From NCBI GenBank assembly GCA_021823325.1, contig JAKAOG010000001.1, positions 186,001 through 250,000 on the forward strand: DNA of 64,000 nt, read 5' to 3'. Numbering within the stretch: position 1 is the stretch's first letter; every line of letters starts with the position of its first letter. The notes under the pieces were generated by a model. The model did no database searches, was not told the origin of the DNA, and saw nothing but the letters and a program-made list of their open reading frames with translations. A program made the position numbers and the translations under genes. The DNA comes from an archaeon (GTDB taxonomy: Archaea > Thermoproteota > Nitrososphaeria > Nitrososphaerales > Gagatemarchaeaceae). This document shows positions 51,192 through 58,743 of the stretch, piece after piece.

Positions 51192-51425
51192 CTACTTCTC
51201 TTTGTTACCGCTGAGCCACCATTCGAGGTAGTCTGCCTGCTGGCGCGACCGCTTTCGCCTCTCGTCGTCCTCGGGCGTCTTGGACTTCCACCTCGCGTCG
51301 GAGAGCTGGTCTCTTGTGAGAAAGGCTCCGCAGCTCTTGCAACCGAACCTCTTGGTCGGAGCGTCGTACAGCATTATCCCAGTGTGACATTCGGGGCACA
51401 TCTGATCCAAAGGTTTCGGACCCAC
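51192..51425 (-). CDS. Zinc-ribbon protein of the Sjogren-antigen p27-like type
   Basis: The 77-residue protein has two Cys-X2-Cys pairs, CPECHTGIM and GCKSCGAFL, then a charged helix (PEDDERRKRSRQQADYLEWW). The pattern is like the archaeal autoantigen p27 zinc ribbons. Start is taken as GTG at 51425; an ATG at 51401 is possible. Function unknown. Confidence 0.6.
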   Translation of the reverse strand: MGPKPLDQMCPECHTGIMLYDAPTKRFGCKSCGAFLTRDQLSDARWKSKTPEDDERRKRSRQQADYLEWWLSGNKEK

Positions 51426-51518
51426 CGTCCGCGGCGTCCCCTTAACGGTTTCTGTCCACTGGCCGCCGGCCGCAACTCGTTATATACCGTTGAGAGCGGA
51501 GCAAAACTCGAGCATCAA

Positions 51519-52409
51519 GTGGCCGAAAAGCTGGTCCTGGCGGGCCCGGCTTCTGAGGAGCTGGGACGGTCTGTCGCTGAAAAGCTCGGCCTCCCAATGC
51601 TCAACGGAGAGTTCAGGGTCTTCCCCGATGGGGAGTCGAAGTTCACCCTCAATGACAAGGTCTCCGGCAGGAGCATCTATCTTGTACAGTCCACCTATCA
51701 GCCCGTAGACCAGCACCTGTTCCAGCTGCTTCTGGCGTCTCATCACCTGAGCGAGGAGGGTGCCAAGGTCACGGCCGTGGTCCCTTATCTCGCCTACGCA
51801 AGGCAGGACAAGGAATTCCTCCCTGGAGAGGGAGTCTCACTGGGCATCGTGGCCCACCTGATGAGATCTGTCGGAGTGAGGAGGCTGGTCACGGTGGACA
51901 TCCACTCTGCCGAGGGGCTGGCGCTCTTCTCGATCCCCACATACAGCGTCTCGGCCATCCCCAGCATCGTAGAATACGCCAGGGAGAACCTGCATCTGAA
52001 GGACGCCGTCGTGATCTCCCCTGACTTCGGGGGGTCCAAGAGGACTGAAGCGTTCGCCCAGCTTTACGGTGCTCCGTTCCTCAAACTTTCCAAGACCAGG
52101 GATCGGACAAGCGGCGAGGTGACCATCAAGGAGTCCAAGCTCGAGGTGGAGGGAAAGGAAGTCGTGATCGTGGACGACATCATCAGCACCGGCGGGACAG
52201 TGAAGGCCGCGGCAGAGACGGTCATGAAACAGGGCGCGCGACGGGCCATAGCGCTGTGCGTCCACGGCCTGTTCGTAGGCAATGCTCTCGACGCGATGGA
52301 AAGGGCGTCAGTGGATGCCGTAGTCTCTACCAACACCGTCCCGGGGAAGAACAGCCTCGTAGACGTGTCGGGGGCGATCGCTTCGCACCTTAGGACACTT
52401 GAAGAATAA
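51519..52409 (+). CDS. prs: Ribose-phosphate pyrophosphokinase
   Basis: The protein makes PRPP from ribose 5-phosphate and ATP. It shows PASEELGRSVAEKLG, FPDGESKFTL, YLAYARQDKEFLPGEGVSL, VTVDIHSAEGLALF and the PRPP motif VVIVDDIISTGGTVK. I chose GTG at 51519, downstream of TATA-like GTTATATAC. Length of 296 residues fits. It overlaps the next gene by 11 bases. Confidence 0.94.
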   Translation: MAEKLVLAGPASEELGRSVAEKLGLPMLNGEFRVFPDGESKFTLNDKVSGRSIYLVQSTYQPVDQHLFQLLLASHHLSEEGAKVTAVVPYLAYARQDKEFLPGEGVSLGIVAHLMRSVGVRRLVTVDIHSAEGLALFSIPTYSVSAIPSIVEYARENLHLKDAVVISPDFGGSKRTEAFAQLYGAPFLKLSKTRDRTSGEVTIKESKLEVEGKEVVIVDDIISTGGTVKAAAETVMKQGARRAIALCVHGLFVGNALDAMERASVDAVVSTNTVPGKNSLVDVSGAIASHLRTLEE

Positions 52410-53355
52410 AGCGCTCGCGCTGCTGTCAGGCGAAGGTACGACGATACCAGCGGCGGAGGCGCGATCTCTTTTCGCCGCCTACGACGAGGAGTCGAAGTTC
52501 AGCTCACCGGTGCCGAGGCTCCTTCTCGCCGACTCCCGCGCTGACCCATTCCTGATCGGAAGCAGGATCGCGTTCTCTCGAAGGGTAGGCGTGGCTGTCG
52601 CAGGTCCAGAAGAGGCGGCACCCATGATGGAGGGCAAGAGGGTCAGGTTCAGGGCGTTCGACCTCGTCGATGGCCTCCCTCCTCCTGACCCGGAGAAGTA
52701 CCTTAGAGGGATAGACGCGCAGGTCGACCTGAGGAACCCCGAGGTAGAGCTGACCCTCGTCCGGGCAGGCGAGGAGTACCTGGCGGTCACCTCTCCTGGG
52801 ACGATGGTGCAGGGGTGGTCTCTGAGGAGACCACGGAAGCGCGCCTTCTTCCATCCTGCCGCTATCTTCCCCAAGCTCTCCCGTGCGCTGGTGAACATGA
52901 CCGGGTGCAAGTCAGGAGAGGTGTTCCTGGACCCCTTCGCAGGGACCGGGAGCATCACCATCGAAGCTTCGATGGTGGGGGCGAGGGTGGTTGCGCTGGA
53001 CCAGGCCGGGTCGATGGTCAAAGGGTGCATCTCCAACATGAAGCACTTCGGTCAGGAGTGGCTCGGCGTAGTCCGCGGTGACTCGACGTACATGCCGTTG
53101 GCCCGTCTGGACGCCGTAGCCACCGACGTCCCATACGGGAGAGCTTCGAGCACCAGAGGACTGAAGACCAGGGAGCTCCTAGACCGCTTCCTCCCCGCGG
53201 TGAAAGCGTCCATGAGGCCGGGTTCAAGCCTTGTTCTCATGCATCAGAAGGAGGTCGGCGTAGACCAGGTCCGCGGCTTCGACCTGCTCGAAGAGCATCA
53301 CCTTCACGTTCATAAGCTCCTGACGAGGACAATATCGGTTCTCAGGAGAAAGTAG
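52399..53355 (+). CDS. tRNA (guanine-10, N2)-methyltransferase, Trm-G10 type
   Basis: The 318-residue protein has an N-terminal THUMP-like half and a methyltransferase half with FLDPFAGTGSITIEASMVGARVVALD (SAM site) and VATDVPYGRAS (the DPPYG-type catalytic motif). This is the archaeal Trm11/TrmG10 family that methylates G10 of tRNA. It overlaps prs and precedes RNase Z, another tRNA-maturation gene. Confidence 0.88.
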   Translation: MKNKALALLSGEGTTIPAAEARSLFAAYDEESKFSSPVPRLLLADSRADPFLIGSRIAFSRRVGVAVAGPEEAAPMMEGKRVRFRAFDLVDGLPPPDPEKYLRGIDAQVDLRNPEVELTLVRAGEEYLAVTSPGTMVQGWSLRRPRKRAFFHPAAIFPKLSRALVNMTGCKSGEVFLDPFAGTGSITIEASMVGARVVALDQAGSMVKGCISNMKHFGQEWLGVVRGDSTYMPLARLDAVATDVPYGRASSTRGLKTRELLDRFLPAVKASMRPGSSLVLMHQKEVGVDQVRGFDLLEEHHLHVHKLLTRTISVLRRK

Positions 53356-53357
53356 TC

Positions 53358-54281
53358 TTGGCTGCTAAGGTCAGAGTGACGTTCCTCGGCACGAGCTCGG
53401 CTGCTCCCACCAGAGACAGAGGTCTCCCGGCGATCGTCGTCAGGAGAGAGGGCCACGTCATACTGATGGACTGCGGCGAGGGAGTCCAGCGGCAGATACT
53501 GGAGGAGTCGGTGGGACTGGGGAAGGACCTGACAGTGCTCGTCACCCACCTTCACGGAGACCATGTCAGCGGCCTCCTCGGACTTCTGCAGACCATGAGC
53601 ATGGCGGGGCGGAAGAAGCCTGTGGACATGGTCGCCCCTGCAAAGCTCCTGAAGTGGCTGGACGTTACGTCTGATCTCCTCAACGTCGGCCTGACGTTCC
53701 CCATCAGGTTCGTCCCAGCCAGGCCCGGGGTGGTCCTCAGGTACCGTGACTTCAGGATAAGGGCGGCGAGGGCGACGCACTCCGTCGACGCCTTTTCGTA
53801 CGTCGTCGAAGAGGGCCCCCGGTCAGGGGTGTTCCATCCTGACCGCGCCCGGGCGCTGCGGGTACCCGAAGGAAAGCTGTGGTCGACCCTCCAGAAGGGT
53901 CGAAGCGTCAAAGTCGGCGACAGGAGGGTGTCGCCGTCAGAAGTGACCGGGCCGAGGCGCCGGGGCGTCAAGATAGGCTATTCGGGAGACACACGCCCCT
54001 CTCCGTCCCTCGTCCGGTTCTTCAGGGGGTGCGACCTCCTCATCTTCGACTCGACCTTCAGGGCTTCGGACGCCGCCAAGGCTAAGGAGCGTAAGCACAG
54101 CACGAGCGTCGAAGCAGCGGCGGTCGCGAAAAGGGCGAAGGTGAGAAAGCTCGCCCTGACCCACTTCAGCGCGCGTTACGTCGAGACGGGTCCTCTCGTC
54201 AGAGAAGCCCGCAAAGTCTTCCCTGAAACCGTGGCGGCGTTTGACGGGCTTACGCTCGAAGTCAGTCCTTCGCCTGGATAG
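53358..54281 (+). CDS. rnz: Ribonuclease Z
   Basis: The 307-residue metallo-beta-lactamase-fold protein has THLHGDHVSGLLG (about 60-72), GYSGDTRPSPSL and ALTHFSARY, giving the zinc ligands of RNase Z, which cuts tRNA 3' trailers. CCA is not encoded by the tRNA genes here, so RNase Z and CCA transferase would act in turn. Start is TTG at 53358. Confidence 0.93.
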   Translation: MAAKVRVTFLGTSSAAPTRDRGLPAIVVRREGHVILMDCGEGVQRQILEESVGLGKDLTVLVTHLHGDHVSGLLGLLQTMSMAGRKKPVDMVAPAKLLKWLDVTSDLLNVGLTFPIRFVPARPGVVLRYRDFRIRAARATHSVDAFSYVVEEGPRSGVFHPDRARALRVPEGKLWSTLQKGRSVKVGDRRVSPSEVTGPRRRGVKIGYSGDTRPSPSLVRFFRGCDLLIFDSTFRASDAAKAKERKHSTSVEAAAVAKRAKVRKLALTHFSARYVETGPLVREARKVFPETVAAFDGLTLEVSPSPG

Positions 54282-54675
54282 GAGTCAGCCAGTCGATGGC
54301 GGCGCTCAGTCTCCGCGAAGACAGCGTGAGATAGACAGGGCCCAGGGGGGACTCGCCTTCGGCCGAGCATACGGCCACCACTCCTGCCGCCGCAGCCTGC
54401 CTGTTGAGCATGAGCGAAGTGGAGAGCCCTGAGCTGTTGACAAGCAGCTGGCGCCGGGCGGCGGAGCGGACGCGCCTGTCTCTGAGCTGGTCTCTGACGT
54501 GCTCTACGGCCTTCATCTCGGTGGTCACGAGCCTCGCCGAGCGGCTTCCGATCGAGACCGCGCCTGCGTCCATCCCGGCGATGTTCCCGATCGCGGCCGC
54601 CACTTTGAGCGGGTCCTCTGAGGGGGACACCGTGGCTTCCAGTACCATCCTCACCTCAAGGTCAGGACGTGACAA
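54262..54675 (-). CDS. UPF0201 family RNA-binding-like protein
   Basis: The 137-residue protein resembles the archaeal UPF0201/RNA-binding family, with LEATVSPSEDPLKVAAAIGNIAG and the helix RDRRVRSAARRQL followed by SLMLNRQAAAAG. The family often neighbours a dephospho-CoA-kinase-like gene, as here. Function is unknown. It overlaps convergent rnz by 20 bases and the upstream kinase gene by 14. Confidence 0.8.
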   Translation of the reverse strand: MSRPDLEVRMVLEATVSPSEDPLKVAAAIGNIAGMDAGAVSIGSRSARLVTTEMKAVEHVRDQLRDRRVRSAARRQLLVNSSGLSTSLMLNRQAAAAGVVAVCSAEGESPLGPVYLTLSSRRLSAAIDWLTPIQAKD

Positions 54676-55219
54676 CGCTCTCCCAGTGCCCGACGACCTT
54701 CAGCAGATCTGAAGCGAGACCTTCTGGAGTGGCGCGCTGGTTCGAAACCGTCTCATCGGCGAGCGCGATCGATTCGCCTATTCCGACATCCAGTTCCCTC
54801 CTGTCCCTCGCCGCGAACATCTCGTAGCTCAGAGGGTCGTCGCTCCTCCCTCTCTCTTTGAGAAGCTCGAAGCGCCTGGAAGGCGATGCATGGACGGCGA
54901 CCAGAAGCACCTTGGCCTGTTTCCTGAACGCGCCGACCTCATCCATCGACCTGATTCCGTCCACTACGACCTTCTCCGCCCCGGTCCTCTTGATCTCGTC
55001 AAGGCAGAGCTCCGCCACCGCTGCTGGGCCACGCTCCTTTCTGAGGGCCCTCATGACGTCGCCTGTGTTCTTTGCGCTCGGCTCCAGTCCTCGCCTGGTG
55101 GTCTCCGCGCGGATCACGTCCCCCATGACCACCCGCTTCCACCCTACCTTCACGAGGGCAGAGGTGGCCGTCGACTTGCCGGCCCCGGGCATCCCCGTTA
55201 TGGCTACTATGAGGGTCAA
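54662..55219 (-). CDS. P-loop nucleotide kinase (dephospho-CoA kinase-like)
   Basis: The protein has Walker A TGMPGAGKST (about 8-17 from TTG 55219), GDVIRAETTRRGLEPS, VVDGIRSMDEV and RDRRELDVGI. This matches the archaeal dephospho-CoA/adenylate-kinase-like family found beside UPF0201. Real substrate is not certain. I chose TTG at 55219, just before the first beta-strand. Confidence 0.82.
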   Translation of the reverse strand: MTLIVAITGMPGAGKSTATSALVKVGWKRVVMGDVIRAETTRRGLEPSAKNTGDVMRALRKERGPAAVAELCLDEIKRTGAEKVVVDGIRSMDEVGAFRKQAKVLLVAVHASPSRRFELLKERGRSDDPLSYEMFAARDRRELDVGIGESIALADETVSNQRATPEGLASDLLKVVGHWESVVTS

Positions 55220-55274
55220 CCTGTTCACCCTTCGCCCGACCGATATCGAATTTAAAGCAACCATGGCCTACGGA

Positions 55275-55829
55275 ATGACGTTGCGCGCCTTTGTCGCTAT
55301 GGAACTCCCGCCTCTGGTCCTGGACTCGTTGTCGTCGTTCCTAGGCCAGGTCTCCTCCGTCGGAGCGGACCTGAAGGTAGTCGAGAGGGAGAACCTGCAC
55401 TTCACCGTGAAGTTCCTCGGAGAGATAACCGACGCCGAGGCTCGGGAGGCCGACTCGAGGCTCAGGCGGCTTCGCCTACCGGCAATCCGCGTGGAGGTCA
55501 AAGGTGTGGGGGCGTTCCCAGAACTCTCCCGCCCCAGGGTTGTCTGGGCGGGAGCGGCGCGGGGACGGGAGGGGCTCGTCGCGGCCGCACAGGCCATCGT
55601 AGATTCGCTCGCTGGAATCGGCGAACGTGACGAGAGGCCCTTCCAGCCCCATGTCACCGTGGCGCGGGTCCGCTCGGCAGCGAACATCAGAGGGTTGCAG
55701 GAGCTGGTCCGGGACAACTCTGACCGCGTTTTCGGGGAGGCAGGCATCAACGAGTTCAAGCTGAAGTCGAGCCGGCTCACCCCGTCCGGGCCCATATACA
55801 GCGACGCAGGAGCGTATCCGCTGACTTGA
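55275..55829 (+). CDS. thpR: RNA 2',3'-cyclic phosphodiesterase
   Basis: The protein of 184 residues has both HxT motifs of the 2H phosphoesterases: HFTVKFLG (about 43-50) and HVTVARV (about 127-133). ThpR/LigT opens 2',3'-cyclic phosphates on RNA and was first seen as a 2'-5' ligase. I chose ATG 55275 because a TATA-like ATTTAAAG lies 18-26 bases upstream and the family starts close to the first strand; ATG 55263 is possible. Its end overlaps cca by four bases. Confidence 0.88.
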   Translation: MTLRAFVAMELPPLVLDSLSSFLGQVSSVGADLKVVERENLHFTVKFLGEITDAEAREADSRLRRLRLPAIRVEVKGVGAFPELSRPRVVWAGAARGREGLVAAAQAIVDSLAGIGERDERPFQPHVTVARVRSAANIRGLQELVRDNSDRVFGEAGINEFKLKSSRLTPSGPIYSDAGAYPLT

Positions 55830-57145
55830 CGAACACAGAAGACGTGATCGCCAGAGCCGCGCGGCTGGTCACCCCGACGCCGGCAGAAACGGCGAAGGTC
55901 GTCGGGGTCGCGGAGTCGACTTTGGCTAAGACGATGAAAGCGGCTTCACGCTATCCAGAGACCAGGGGGGCTCTCCTAGGCGGGTCCTTCGCGAAAGGGA
56001 CCTGGGTCCCAAAGCACGTCGACCTGGACATATTCGTGAAGTTCGACCCGGCGACCCCTCCCGAAGTTTTCGAGAAGGCGGGCCTTCAGATAGGAGCGAA
56101 GGCGACCCGGGGGTTCCCCAGGGGGAAGATGTACGCCCAGCACCCATACACGGAAGCCACGGTGGACGGCATCAAGGTCAACATCGTCCCATGCTTCGAC
56201 GTAAAGAAAGGAGAGTGGAAGAGCGCGGCGGACAGGTCCCCGTTCCACGTGGACCTGGTGAGAAGGCTCCCGGAAGAGCAAAAGACTCAGGTGAGACTTC
56301 TGAAGACGTTCATGAACGCGGTCGGGGTATACGGGGCAGAGATCCAGAGAAGGGGGTTCAGCGGGTACGCGGCGGAGGTCCTTGTCATGAAACTTGGAGG
56401 GTTCCGCGAGGTCCTGGCGTGGTTCGCCGAATACAAGCTACCCGAGTCCAGGCCGTTCACCCTCCCCGATCCTGTCGATGAAGGCAGAGACCTCGGCATA
56501 GCCGTGTCCGGAGAGAGCCTCGGTCGGATGGTGTTCGCCTGCAGAGGGTTTCTAAGTGACCCGGCCCTGGCCTCCTTTCAGAAGATGACAGGGAAGACTC
56601 GGGTCGCTCTGATGGGGGACGTCATCGCGGTGGTGTTCTCGCATGTCACGCTCAGCGAAGACACGCTCTGGGGGGAGCTCAGGAGGACGACCAAGCACGT
56701 CGTCAGGAACCTGGAGTTGAGGGGGTTCGTCATCGCCAGGTCCATGGCCGCGTCAGACAACAGGGGGAAGAGCGCGATACTGATGATCCCCGAGTTCGAC
56801 TCCCTTCCCGCGCTGGAGCAGAGGATCGGACCGACCGTCGACAGGAAGAAAGACTTGGAGTCGTTCTTGTCCTCCAACGCCAAGGTGTCCCGCCTCGTAT
56901 GGGTAGACGACGACGCCCGCGCGAGGATGCTCGTGCCCAGAGAACATACGGAGCTTGCAGCCGCCATCTCGGACCTCGTCGGAGGGAGGGCTGGGTCTGT
57001 CGGCGCATCGAGGGAGCTCGAAGCTGGGATGAAGAAGAGCGCGAGAGTGCTGTCAGGAAAGCCGCTGAAGCGGGCCGCGGCGGCCTCGAGATGGTTGCAA
57101 GATGGAATCAGGGAGATCTCCACCGACGCCTTCGGAACGAGCTAG
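55826..57145 (+). CDS. cca: CCA-adding tRNA nucleotidyltransferase (class I)
   Basis: The 439-residue protein has the class I nucleotidyltransferase motif LLGGSFAKGTWVPKHVDLDIFVKF, with the GS and DxD residues, then NIVPCFDV. Length fits archaeal CCA enzymes. It adds CCA to tRNA ends; the tRNAs here lack encoded CCA. It starts with TTG overlapping the thpR stop and overlaps the next gene's ATG region by about 44 bases. Confidence 0.94.
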   Translation: MTNTEDVIARAARLVTPTPAETAKVVGVAESTLAKTMKAASRYPETRGALLGGSFAKGTWVPKHVDLDIFVKFDPATPPEVFEKAGLQIGAKATRGFPRGKMYAQHPYTEATVDGIKVNIVPCFDVKKGEWKSAADRSPFHVDLVRRLPEEQKTQVRLLKTFMNAVGVYGAEIQRRGFSGYAAEVLVMKLGGFREVLAWFAEYKLPESRPFTLPDPVDEGRDLGIAVSGESLGRMVFACRGFLSDPALASFQKMTGKTRVALMGDVIAVVFSHVTLSEDTLWGELRRTTKHVVRNLELRGFVIARSMAASDNRGKSAILMIPEFDSLPALEQRIGPTVDRKKDLESFLSSNAKVSRLVWVDDDARARMLVPREHTELAAAISDLVGGRAGSVGASRELEAGMKKSARVLSGKPLKRAAAASRWLQDGIREISTDAFGTS

Positions 57146-57896
57146 CCTAGGCCTGCTCACCAAGACGCCGTACATCCAGGTTCTGACCTACCCCAGGATA
57201 TCTTTGAAGGAGGCGAGGTCGAGGATCAAACAGCTCCGCCGCCTAGGCGTCGACGAGGTGGTCTTCGAAGGCAAGTCGAAACTTGGAAGGTTGGGCATCC
57301 TGGGCATAGGGACCGTAGGCGTCGTAGTGAAGGCAAGGAAAGGGGGCGAGATGTACGCACTGAAGGTCAGGAGGACGGATGCTAACCGCCCCAGCATGGA
57401 AGAAGAGTTCAAGCTCACCGGGTTGGTGAACAAGATGGGGGTAGGGCCCAGGGCCGTGGCCTGCACCAAAGACTTCATGCTGATGGAGTTGCTCGAGACT
57501 CAGGAGCTCGCCGACTGGCTGCGCGGCCTCGGCGGCCAAGGGAAAAGAGACGAAGTCCGATCGGTGGTCCATTCGCTGTTGAACCAGTGCAGGACGCTGG
57601 ACATAATGGGGGTAGACCACGGGCAGCTCAGCGACCTCAGGAAGCACGCGGTCATGGCCGGCGGACGGGTGTGGATAATCGACTTCGAGTCGGGAAGCCG
57701 AGCCAGAAGGCCGAAGAACGTGACCACGGCGGCCCAGCATATTCTCATCGGAGGCGCGCTCTCCCCTGCGCTTAGGAGGGCCCTGGGGGTGAGAGACACC
57801 GACGCCATCAAGGGGCTCCTTTCCAGGTACAAGGTCGGACTCGACGACTACTCCTATTCGAAGATCCTTGAACACCTGAAGATACCCGCTGGGTGA
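57102..57896 (+). CDS. Atypical protein kinase (RIO/Bud32-like) with altered catalytic loop
   Basis: The 264-residue protein has a glycine-rich loop GILGIGTVGVVVKARKG, a VAIK-like lysine in MYALKVRR, a catalytic-loop region GVDHGQLSDLRKH and the metal-binding aspartate in WIIDFESGS. In RIO/Bud32-type kinases the loop usually has HGDLxxxN. Here Q stands where D is expected, so activity is doubtful. The start is ATG 57102 inside cca; no ATG, GTG or TTG lies between it and the domain. It follows cca and precedes tRNA-Pro. Confidence 0.7.
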   Translation: MESGRSPPTPSERASLGLLTKTPYIQVLTYPRISLKEARSRIKQLRRLGVDEVVFEGKSKLGRLGILGIGTVGVVVKARKGGEMYALKVRRTDANRPSMEEEFKLTGLVNKMGVGPRAVACTKDFMLMELLETQELADWLRGLGGQGKRDEVRSVVHSLLNQCRTLDIMGVDHGQLSDLRKHAVMAGGRVWIIDFESGSRARRPKNVTTAAQHILIGGALSPALRRALGVRDTDAIKGLLSRYKVGLDDYSYSKILEHLKIPAG

Positions 57897-57950
57897 CCGG
57901 CATCGAGCCGACGAACCTTTAAACCGACTCCGGCGTCGGCCCGCACTTGC

Positions 57951-58048
57951 GGGGCCGTAGTGTAGCTTGGTCCAGCATACCAGTGTGAATAAGATTCACG
58001 GTGAGCCTGGGGCGCTGGCGATCGTGGGTTCAAATCCCACCGGCCCCA
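57951..58048 (+). tRNA. tRNA-Pro (GGG) with an intron in the anticodon stem
   Basis: Acceptor GGGGCCG/CGGCCCC (57951-57957, 58041-58047), discriminator A and T-arm GTGGG-TTCAAAT-CCCAC fold. A 22-base intron at 57984-58005 interrupts the 5' side of the anticodon stem after position 30. Removing it gives CCAGC/GCTGG with loop CTGGGGC and anticodon GGG. The central helix TACC/GGTG, bulges AGT and AGC, and an inner six-pair hairpin GTGAAT/ATTCAC support splicing, though the outer helix is less regular. A TATA-like CCTTTAAAC is at 57916-57924. Confidence 0.92.
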
Positions 58049-58123
58049 TTTCCTGTTGAGCTCTTCGAGGGCAGTTCGAGCCGCTCTCAATCAGTTAAAA
58101 GAGACCAGATAACTAAACCGGCC

Positions 58124-58612
58124 GTGGCGAAGAAGACCGTACATCACCTGGACTTTGACGCGCTCGTGCACGTCAACGAGGCCGTGGTAGCCTTGTCCAG
58201 TGAGGCCCACTCCTACTCCGAGTCCGACGGCAAGAAGATGTCGGCGCTCGTCAAGGAGGTCGAAGGCAGGGCGGACAACGCGGCCCCAGACGAGGCCATC
58301 CCAGACAAGGCGGCGCTCTTGATGTTCAAGGTGGCGAGCGGACAGTACTTCCACGCAGGGAACAAGAGGACGTCCCTCGTCTCAGGCGCGGCGTTCCTCG
58401 CGAAGAACGGCTATTCGTTGAAGCTTAACGACCTCGCGCTGGTAGACGTGGTCGACAGGGCAGGGATGGGCGCCGCCACTCTGGACGACGTCTACGCGGC
58501 GGTTCGAGGTCTCCTCACCAAAGGGAAGGCTGACCGGAAGGGGTGGGAGGGTGTGGTGGACTCCTTGATTTCGCAGAACCAGGACTTCCTTACCGGCCTC
58601 GCCGCCAAGTAG
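58124..58612 (+). CDS. Doc/Fic-like protein with degenerate active-site motif
   Basis: The 162-residue helical protein has QYFHAGNKRTSLVSGAAFLAKNGY (about 74-97), matching the Doc motif HxFxDxNKR. Its catalytic histidine position is Gln74 and the following aspartate position is Ala78; the NKR and following helix are kept. It lies 75 bases after tRNA-Pro, with a TATA-like GTTAAAAG about 25-30 bases before the GTG start. No partner antitoxin gene is seen. It may be inactive or have changed chemistry. Confidence 0.72.
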   Translation: MAKKTVHHLDFDALVHVNEAVVALSSEAHSYSESDGKKMSALVKEVEGRADNAAPDEAIPDKAALLMFKVASGQYFHAGNKRTSLVSGAAFLAKNGYSLKLNDLALVDVVDRAGMGAATLDDVYAAVRGLLTKGKADRKGWEGVVDSLISQNQDFLTGLAAK

Positions 58613-58743
58613 CCGCGGGCGATGGCCGCTCGTTTTATCGGCGCCGATGCCGGATCGGTCCGACGAATCCTGGAAGAATCCGCCCGATGAGAAGTTTCAT
58701 GCGGGCAGGGCGCCTGTCTGCCTTGGATTCCCTTCAAGAAGCG

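Noticed and set aside
58124-58612. Active toxin-antitoxin system
   Set aside because: The Doc-like motif lacks the catalytic histidine and aspartate, and no small antitoxin gene is adjacent.
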